DNA of 9,672 bases from Candidatus Pacearchaeota archaeon (GTDB lineage Archaea; Nanobdellota; Nanobdellia; Pacearchaeales; GW2011-AR1), in NCBI GenBank assembly GCA_016784085.1, contig JADHVH010000018.1, forward strand, positions 1-9,672, in the 5' to 3' direction. Below are positions 5,400 to 9,672 of this stretch, piece by piece. Under the pieces are notes generated by a model that was given only the letters and a program-made list of their open reading frames with translations, was not told the origin of the DNA and ran no database searches. The first letter of the stretch is position 1, and every line of letters begins with the position of its first letter. The position numbers and the translations under genes are program-made.

Positions 5400-7568
5400 A
5401 TGTCAGATAAGAGAAAATTTACTGTAGATGAAGTTTTGCAAAAGTATTCTGGAAAAATAGAAGGGCAAATAAAAACTTCAGGAGTGCCTAAAAGTGATTA
5501 TAGTAGCCAATATGTAAAATTTAAAAAAGAAATGGCTCCTGACATAAGTAGATATGAAAGATGGGCTTCTAGTCTTGGAAGTTTTATTAGATTAAAAGTT
5601 TCTGAAAAAGATGAAGAAAAAATTAAAAAACAACTTGATATAGCTCATTTAGATATTGAACCTTGGCAGTCATTAACTTTAGCTGTAATGGCTTTTGCAA
5701 CTGTTTTTATGATTGGCCTTTTAGGTTCTGTGGCAGTTGTTTTAATCGATGGAAGTATTGAAGCATTTCCTGCTTTGTTTTTCTTTTTAATGGTTGTTTT
5801 GTCTTTGTTTTTATTTTATTTTGTTAGCGGATATCCTACTCGTTTAGCAAATAAATGGAGATTAAAAGCATCTTCACAAATGGTTCCTGCTATTTTGTAT
5901 ATTGTTGTTTATATGAGGCATACGCCTAATTTAGAAAAAGCTGTTGCATTTGCTGCAGAACATTTACAAGAACCTTTATCACTTGATTTTAAAAAAGTAT
6001 TTTACAATGTTGAAGTTGGGAAGTTTTCAACAATAAAAGAAAGTTTAGATGAATATTTAGATGGTTGGAGAGATTATTCTATAGAATTTATAGAAGCATT
6101 TCATTTAATTGAAAATAGTTTGTTTGAACCAGATACAGGTAGAAGAATTACTACTTTGGAAAAATCCTTACAGGTTGTTCTTGATGGCGTTTATGATAAA
6201 ATGCTTAAGTTTACTCATAATGTTAGGGCACCTATTACTAATGTATATATGTTGGGAGTTGTTTTACCTACTTTAGGTTTAGCTCTTTTACCTCTAGCTT
6301 CTGCAATGTTAGGAGGAATAATTCAGTGGTATCATATTTTTATTCTTTTTAATTTAATTATCCCTTTTTTAGTATTTTATTTAACAGATCAAGTCTTATT
6401 ATTAAGGCCGGGGGGTTATGGTGAATCAAGTTTATTAGAAAGAAATCCCCTTTATGCAAAATATAGGGACAATTCAGTTTATTCAAAATATTTTTTAATA
6501 GTTTTACCACTTATTATTTTAGGTCTTTTACCTTTAATTTTCCAATTTACTCCTCTTCCTTCTCTTTTAGGTTTACAAACAGATTATACTTTTGCAGAAT
6601 TGGGTCTTAGTTATTTTGGAGATGAACCTTTTTTTGGATTTATCACTCTTGAAGATGGTTCTGTTATGGGGCCTTTTGGTGCAGGTGCCTTAATTTTAAG
6701 CATGCTTATTCCTTTAGGGGTAGCCTTGTTTTTTTCAATGGCCTTTAAAGAAAAGACAAAAGATTTGATTAAGGAAAGAGACAAAACAAAACAGTTAGAA
6801 AGTGAATTTAATAATTCTTTATTCCAATTAGGAAATAGATTAGGGAATGGGGTTCCACCTGAATTGGCCTTTGGAAAAGTTGCAGAATCATCTAAGGGAT
6901 TAATGACAGAGGATTTTTTCAGGAGAGTTAACTATAATATTAGGCAAATGGGTATGGGGATTCAAAAAGCGATTTTTGACCCTCAAAGAGGAGCTATTAG
7001 TTATTATCCCTCTGATTTAATTTCAACAAGTATGAGAATTTTAATAGAATCTTCTAAAAAAGGTTTGAAAATAGCGGCTGTTAGTTTAATGAATATTTCA
7101 GAATATGTAAAAAATATTAAGAAAATAACAATAAGATTGAATGATATGCTTGCAGAAATTATTTCTGATATGAAGAGTAATATGACTTTCTTAGCACCAT
7201 TGTTATCTGGAATTGTTATTGGATTGTCTGCAATGATTACTTCTATTTTAAGTAAATTAAAAATGGGTGATCCTGGAACCCAGGCTGCTCTGGGGGGGAT
7301 GGCTGCTGTAGTTGATATTTTTGATATTTCTGCAATGATTCCTCCATATTATTTACAACTTTCAATAGGGCTTTATTTAATCCAGATAATTTTTATTTTA
7401 ACTTCAACTCTAGTAACTATTAATTCTGGGGAAGATCAACTTCAGAAAACACATAGGACTGCCTCTAATCTTAAAAAAGGAGTAGGGCTTTATTTTATTA
7501 TAGCTGCAGGTGCTACTCTTGCATTATTTGTATTAACAACAGTTGTTCTTGGAAATGCACTTAGTTAA
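5400..7568 (+). CDS. FlaJ/TadC/GspF-type polytopic membrane platform with two T2SSF domains
   Basis: The 722-residue product is the membrane partner of the preceding ATPase. About 90 charged cytoplasmic residues come first. Likely membrane helices lie near 91-116, 123-144, 280-305, 311-335, 363-383, 424-449, 597-617, 650-675 and 695-719, giving nine helices as in archaeal FlaJ. Two cytoplasmic GspF-type domains sit between helices: the first near 150-270 (SSQMVPAILYIVVYMRH, then NLEKAVAFAA) and the second near 466-590 (NSLFQLGNRLGNGVPPELAF). The duplicated layout and the ATPase-platform order are typical of archaeal type IV pilus and archaellum loci. It is longer than ordinary FlaJ (roughly 550-600 residues), partly through the N-terminal region and the segment between helices 5 and 6 (about 384-423). 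It has its own upstream promoter-like elements. Confidence 0.92.
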   Translation: MSDKRKFTVDEVLQKYSGKIEGQIKTSGVPKSDYSSQYVKFKKEMAPDISRYERWASSLGSFIRLKVSEKDEEKIKKQLDIAHLDIEPWQSLTLAVMAFATVFMIGLLGSVAVVLIDGSIEAFPALFFFLMVVLSLFLFYFVSGYPTRLANKWRLKASSQMVPAILYIVVYMRHTPNLEKAVAFAAEHLQEPLSLDFKKVFYNVEVGKFSTIKESLDEYLDGWRDYSIEFIEAFHLIENSLFEPDTGRRITTLEKSLQVVLDGVYDKMLKFTHNVRAPITNVYMLGVVLPTLGLALLPLASAMLGGIIQWYHIFILFNLIIPFLVFYLTDQVLLLRPGGYGESSLLERNPLYAKYRDNSVYSKYFLIVLPLIILGLLPLIFQFTPLPSLLGLQTDYTFAELGLSYFGDEPFFGFITLEDGSVMGPFGAGALILSMLIPLGVALFFSMAFKEKTKDLIKERDKTKQLESEFNNSLFQLGNRLGNGVPPELAFGKVAESSKGLMTEDFFRRVNYNIRQMGMGIQKAIFDPQRGAISYYPSDLISTSMRILIESSKKGLKIAAVSLMNISEYVKNIKKITIRLNDMLAEIISDMKSNMTFLAPLLSGIVIGLSAMITSILSKLKMGDPGTQAALGGMAAVVDIFDISAMIPPYYLQLSIGLYLIQIIFILTSTLVTINSGEDQLQKTHRTASNLKKGVGLYFIIAAGATLALFVLTTVVLGNALS

Positions 7569-7577
7569 ATTTATTAA
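7566..7577 (+). promoter_or_regulatory. Promoter of the small membrane/pilin unit
   Basis: The 12-mer TAAATTTATTAA overlaps the stop codon of the platform gene (7566-7568). Its TTTATTAA part (7570-7577) begins exactly 29 bases before the ATG at 7599. The same 12-mer occurs at 9254-9265 with the same distance to the ATG at 9287. Six T (7587-7592) and TTACA lie between the box and the ATG. Confidence 0.6.
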
Positions 7578-7598
7578 TGTGAAATCTTTTTTCTTACA

Positions 7599-7745
7599 AT
7601 GAGAAAAAAAGGGGTTATTACAGAGTATCTTCCATGGTTATTGATTTCTTTAGCTGTTCTTGCCATTGTTCTTATTGGATTTTTAGTTTTAAAAAATTCA
7701 GGTATTTCATTAATAGATAAAATTAAGGGGTTGTTAGGAGCTTAA
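7599..7745 (+). CDS. 48-residue pilin-like membrane peptide with class III leader
   Basis: This short gene encodes a 48-residue protein with a basic start, MRKKG, followed by VITEYLPW, a strong hydrophobic segment (about 11-31), and an amphipathic end KIKGLLGA. KKG followed by small or hydrophobic residues and a Glu at the fourth position after the Gly resembles an archaeal prepilin leader cleaved by a FlaK/PibD-type peptidase, leaving a 43-residue mini-pilin. The leader call is by eye and moderate. The gene is supported by a promoter box 29 bases upstream, by TTACAATG at its start and by its stop being directly joined to the next ATG (TAAATG). It is first in a five-gene unit directly downstream of the pilus ATPase and platform. 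Function otherwise unknown. Confidence 0.75.
   Translation: MRKKGVITEYLPWLLISLAVLAIVLIGFLVLKNSGISLIDKIKGLLGA
7736..7740 (+). promoter_or_regulatory. Shine-Dalgarno sequence for the 54-residue protein
   Basis: AGGAG sits five bases before the ATG at 7746, inside the end of the upstream gene. It fits the archaeal 16S anti-Shine-Dalgarno and decides the start of this short gene, which has no promoter of its own. Confidence 0.65.
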
Positions 7746-7910
7746 ATGGAATTAGGAATTAATCAATTAATTAAGATGATTTTAGGAATTTTTTTAGTTG
7801 TGGCTGTAGTTGTTTCATTTTATGTTTTCTTTAAAGATTATGTTTCAGGTCTTTTTTCAACATATGGGAATGAAACTCCGATAGATTTAGTTCTGTCTTT
7901 ATTAAAATGA
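7746..7910 (+). CDS. 54-residue single-helix membrane protein
   Basis: The gene encodes a small protein with a hydrophobic segment (about 11-29, MILGIFLVVAVVVSFYVFF), a short loop and a second mildly hydrophobic end (PIDLVLSLLK, 45-54). There is no KG-type leader, so it is probably not processed as a prepilin. Support comes from exact junctions: its ATG directly follows the upstream TAA, AGGAG lies five bases upstream, and its TGA overlaps the ATG of the next gene (ATGA at 7907-7910). It is likely a small membrane partner of the pilin-like proteins beside it, an inference from context. I do not recognise a named family. Confidence 0.75.
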   Translation: MELGINQLIKMILGIFLVVAVVVSFYVFFKDYVSGLFSTYGNETPIDLVLSLLK

Positions 7911-8428
7911 AAATGAATTTTAAAAATAAAAAAGGAATGCTTTTAGCAGAAGAAACTTTGAAAATTATAATTGCTCTAATTGGGATAGTTTTTTTAGTAT
8001 ATTTATTATATTCTCTTTATTTGAACTCAGGGGGAGATAAGGATTTAGAATTTGCTCAGGATTCTTTAGATTATTTTGTAGAGCAGATCCAATTAGAAGA
8101 AATAGAAAATATTGAAATCTTTAATCCATCAGGATGGTATGTCCATATTTGGCCCCACACTGCTTATATTTGGACTTGGTTTCCAGGGAATGTTTTTGTA
8201 GAAGGTTTTCTTAAAAGATCCTTAGTAGAAACAAGTCCTTTTTCTTGTGAAAATATGGGTTGGGAATCATGTATTTGCATTTGTGAAAAAAATAATCCAG
8301 ATAATTGTGCTAAAAATGGCTTTTGTGTTGAAAATAAATATGGATTTATTCTTGAAAATGGATCTAAACAAATAAAATCACCTCCAATAATCTTTGAATT
8401 AAATAGGGATACAAAAGAAATAAAATGA
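7907..8428 (+). CDS. Type IV pilin-like, cysteine-rich exported protein
   Basis: The 173-residue protein starts with a basic leader ending KNKKG (6-10), then MLLAEETLK and a hydrophobic helix to about residue 33. Glu15 is at position +5 after the Gly, the hallmark of type IV prepilins, so cleavage after G10 is predicted. The exposed domain (about 38-173) contains an aromatic-rich block (GWYVHIWPHTAYIWTWFPG) and six cysteines at 114, 122, 124, 126, 134 and 140, including WESCICICE (119-127). These probably form disulfides outside the cell; metal binding is an alternative. The start overlaps the previous stop (ATGA) and no Shine-Dalgarno is visible, so translation is likely coupled. Its own stop overlaps the next gene in the same way. 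I judge it a minor pilin or pilus-associated subunit. Confidence 0.85.
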   Translation: MKMNFKNKKGMLLAEETLKIIIALIGIVFLVYLLYSLYLNSGGDKDLEFAQDSLDYFVEQIQLEEIENIEIFNPSGWYVHIWPHTAYIWTWFPGNVFVEGFLKRSLVETSPFSCENMGWESCICICEKNNPDNCAKNGFCVENKYGFILENGSKQIKSPPIIFELNRDTKEIK

Positions 8429-8526
8429 ATTTAGATATTTTTATAAAATATTTAACTTGGGTGTTATTTTTTGCAATAGCTCTTGCAGGAATATATCTTT
8501 TGTTAAAAAGGTTAGGTGTAGTTTAA
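8425..8526 (+). CDS. 33-residue single-helix membrane peptide
   Basis: This very short gene encodes MNLDIFIKYLTWVLFF followed by AIALAGIYLLLKRLGVV, that is, one hydrophobic helix (about 9-27) closed by LKR. It overlaps the upstream stop by ATGA (8425-8428), and its TAA directly abuts the ATG of the next gene. An AGGTG (8514-8518) inside its end fits a Shine-Dalgarno for that next gene. The same two kinds of junction flank the 54-residue protein upstream, so both small genes appear to be deliberate members of the unit. It has no prepilin leader. It is small enough that standard annotation would skip it. Confidence 0.65.
   Translation: MNLDIFIKYLTWVLFFAIALAGIYLLLKRLGVV
8514..8518 (+). promoter_or_regulatory. 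Shine-Dalgarno-like AGGTG for the 241-residue protein
   Basis: AGGTG lies eight bases before the ATG at 8527 and matches part of the archaeal AGGAGGTGATC consensus. It supports this start rather than a later one. Confidence 0.5.
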
Positions 8527-9252
8527 ATGAATAATAAAGGAGAATTAACAACAACTCAAATCATAAGTTTGATAATTTTAAGAGCTGGATTTTCAATTGT
8601 TTTGATTTTTTTATTTAGATTGAATTTAGGTGACATTTCTGATAAAGAAATTTGTCATAATTCTGTTGTTCTTCAATCAAAATCTTTAGTAGGTTCTAAT
8701 TTAAATTGTAAAACTAACTATGCATGTATTTCAGATGGGGGTGAATGTTCTAATTTTGTAGCTCAATCAGAGATTAAAGTAAATAGTTCTAATGAGGAAG
8801 AAATTTTTCAAGTTATTGCAGATGAAATGGCTGATTGTTGGTGGATGTTTGGTCAAGGTGAAATAAACTATCCTGTAAATAATGGTGGTTATAGTTGTGC
8901 TATTTGTAATGTTGTTAAATTTGATTCAAAAGTTCAGGAAAATTTTGAAGATTTAAGTTATGTAGATTTTTTTAAATATCTTGCAAATAAACCTAAAGAA
9001 GGAACTGAAACCTATCTCAAATATTTATATGGGTTCTATACTGTGGAGGAGGCCCAATCTTTAATTAAGGAAGAAAGTAAACCTTTATTCACATCTGTTT
9101 TTAGTACTGAAAATAAATATGCTATTATAATGGGTTTTAATCCTGAACTTGGCAAAGAAGAGGCTGGAGATTATATTCACCCCTTAATTGTTCCTTTTGA
9201 CCAATTAAGTTCTAGTACTAATTGTGCTAGATTTGATCTTACTTCTGCCTAG
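8527..9252 (+). CDS. Pilin-like exported protein with eight cysteines and an ADCWWMFG motif
   Basis: The 241-residue product starts with MNNKG, a plausible class III leader, then ELTTTQIISLIIL and a hydrophobic helix to about residue 32. Arg19 sits in the middle of that helix, which is unusual. The exposed part has cysteines at 43, 61, 67, 74, 104, 124, 127 and 233. KEICHNSVV (40-48) and IADEMADCWWMFGQG (97-111), followed by CAIC (124-127), look like strongly conserved family motifs; from memory, similar ICHxSV and CWWxFGxG motifs recur in uncharacterised DPANN proteins. The remainder (about 130-241) is soluble and mixed. It is the last gene of the five-gene unit: its ATG abuts the preceding TAA, with an AGGTG eight bases upstream. 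It is likely a major exposed subunit or tip protein of the pilus-like machine, by context only. Confidence 0.85.
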   Translation: MNNKGELTTTQIISLIILRAGFSIVLIFLFRLNLGDISDKEICHNSVVLQSKSLVGSNLNCKTNYACISDGGECSNFVAQSEIKVNSSNEEEIFQVIADEMADCWWMFGQGEINYPVNNGGYSCAICNVVKFDSKVQENFEDLSYVDFFKYLANKPKEGTETYLKYLYGFYTVEEAQSLIKEESKPLFTSVFSTENKYAIIMGFNPELGKEEAGDYIHPLIVPFDQLSSSTNCARFDLTSA

Positions 9253-9253
9253 A

Positions 9254-9265
9254 TAAATTTATTAA
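9254..9265 (+). promoter_or_regulatory. Promoter of the last pilin-like gene
   Basis: The 12-mer TAAATTTATTAA is identical to the one at 7566-7577. TTTATTAA (9258-9265) starts 29 bases before the ATG at 9287, and six T (9277-9282) lie between, as at the 7599 promoter. Confidence 0.6.
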
Positions 9266-9286
9266 GTATTTTTATGTTTTTTCTAT

Positions 9287-9670
9287 ATGGATAAAAAGGG
9301 GAATATTCTTAGTGCAAATTTAGTATTTATAATTCTTAATGTGGTATTTATTGTAATTTTAATGTTATTTTTATTTTCTAAAATTCAAAACACAGCTATC
9401 TTAGAAGAAAGAAATGCAAAACAAATTGCAATGATAATTGATTCTGCAAAACCAGGTATGATTATTTTATTAGATTTAACAAAAGCTTTTGATAAAAAAG
9501 AAGATAGTATTAGCGAAAGATCTATTGTTTCAATTAATAATAATGTTGTCACTGTAAAGCTCAGAGAGGGGGTAGGATATTCCTATTCTTTTTTTAATAA
9601 TGTAAATGCAACAACATATCTCCATCTTGAAAAAGAGAATACCTATGTTTTAACAATAAGTAAAAAATGA
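9287..9670 (+). CDS. Pilin-like protein with class III leader
   Basis: The 127-residue protein starts MDKKG, a plausible prepilin leader, followed by NILSANLVF and a hydrophobic helix to about residue 30. It then has a helical stem with EERNAKQIAMIIDSAKPGM (40-58) and a small beta-rich end containing VVTVKLREGVGYSYSFF (about 87-103). The long N-terminal helix running into a compact head is the usual pilin shape. AKQIA...DSAKPGM and GYSYxFF look like family motifs; similar sequences recur, from memory, in uncharacterised DPANN proteins. There are no cysteines, unlike the two larger neighbours. It has its own leaderless promoter. Its stop lies in ATGATA at 9667-9672, so the next gene may start by overlap at 9667, but only six bases of it would be visible. 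Confidence 0.85.
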   Translation: MDKKGNILSANLVFIILNVVFIVILMLFLFSKIQNTAILEERNAKQIAMIIDSAKPGMIILLDLTKAFDKKEDSISERSIVSINNNVVTVKLREGVGYSYSFFNNVNATTYLHLEKENTYVLTISKK

Positions 9671-9672
9671 TA

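Noticed and set aside
3029..7568. Calling the ATPase and platform a true archaellum FlaI/FlaJ pair
   Set aside because: No archaellin cluster or FlaF/G/H gene is present, and both proteins are longer than the archaellar forms; a broader type IV pilus/secretion label is safer.
9667..9672. Start of a further gene at ATGATA
   Set aside because: It fits the ATGA overlap style of the locus, but only six bases are available, so it cannot be supported.
1..9672. CRISPR array, tRNA/rRNA genes, insertion sequences, phage or toxin-antitoxin genes
   Set aside because: No spaced direct repeats, cloverleaf sequence, transposase motif or inverted-repeat ends were seen by eye on either strand.

Overview
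The window looks like part of the genome of a small-genome archaeon, most likely DPANN (Woesearchaeota/Pacearchaeota-like; this placement is an inference from protein style, not a computed phylogeny). The evidence is strongly AT-rich DNA, Arg written almost only as AGA/AGG, archaeal TATA boxes, an archaeal FlaI/GspE-type ATPase paired with a double-domain FlaJ/GspF-type membrane platform, and several proteins with archaeal class III (prepilin) leaders.

Layout. 1-371 (minus) is a membrane protein cut by the left edge. 487-1249 (plus) is a two-gene unit: a PRC-barrel protein and a five-helix membrane protein. 1302-1886 (plus) is a second five-helix protein that is a divergent paralogue of the first. 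1889-2943 (minus) is a convergent two-gene unit of soluble coiled-coil proteins, one with a UBA-like N-terminus, a Q/E/P/Y-rich linker and a basic tail. From a divergent promoter region the plus strand then carries the secretion/pilus ATPase (3029-5320), the membrane platform (5400-7568), a tightly packed five-gene unit of small membrane and pilin-like proteins (7599-9252), and one more pilin-like gene (9287-9670). Two proteins of that five-gene unit, of 54 and 33 residues, are easily missed; they are supported by exact stop/start junctions on both sides.

Taken together, 3029-9670 reads as a type IV pilus-like or secretion machine. The ATPase drives subunits through the platform, and four proteins with a KG-type prepilin leader are the candidate extruded subunits; two of these are cysteine-rich and probably disulfide-bonded outside the cell. 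No FlaF/G/H homologue, ordinary archaellin or prepilin peptidase is visible, so this is not a canonical archaellum. The coiled-coil and five-helix genes next door may be accessory parts, but that rests on proximity alone.

Transcription signals are unusually regular. Eight start codons that begin a transcription unit have an A/T-rich TATA-like element whose first base lies 29 or 30 bases upstream, which places the transcription start at or next to the ATG (leaderless mRNA). Genes inside units lack this element and instead touch or overlap their upstream neighbour, sometimes with a Shine-Dalgarno-like sequence. No tRNA, rRNA, CRISPR array, insertion sequence or phage gene is seen.
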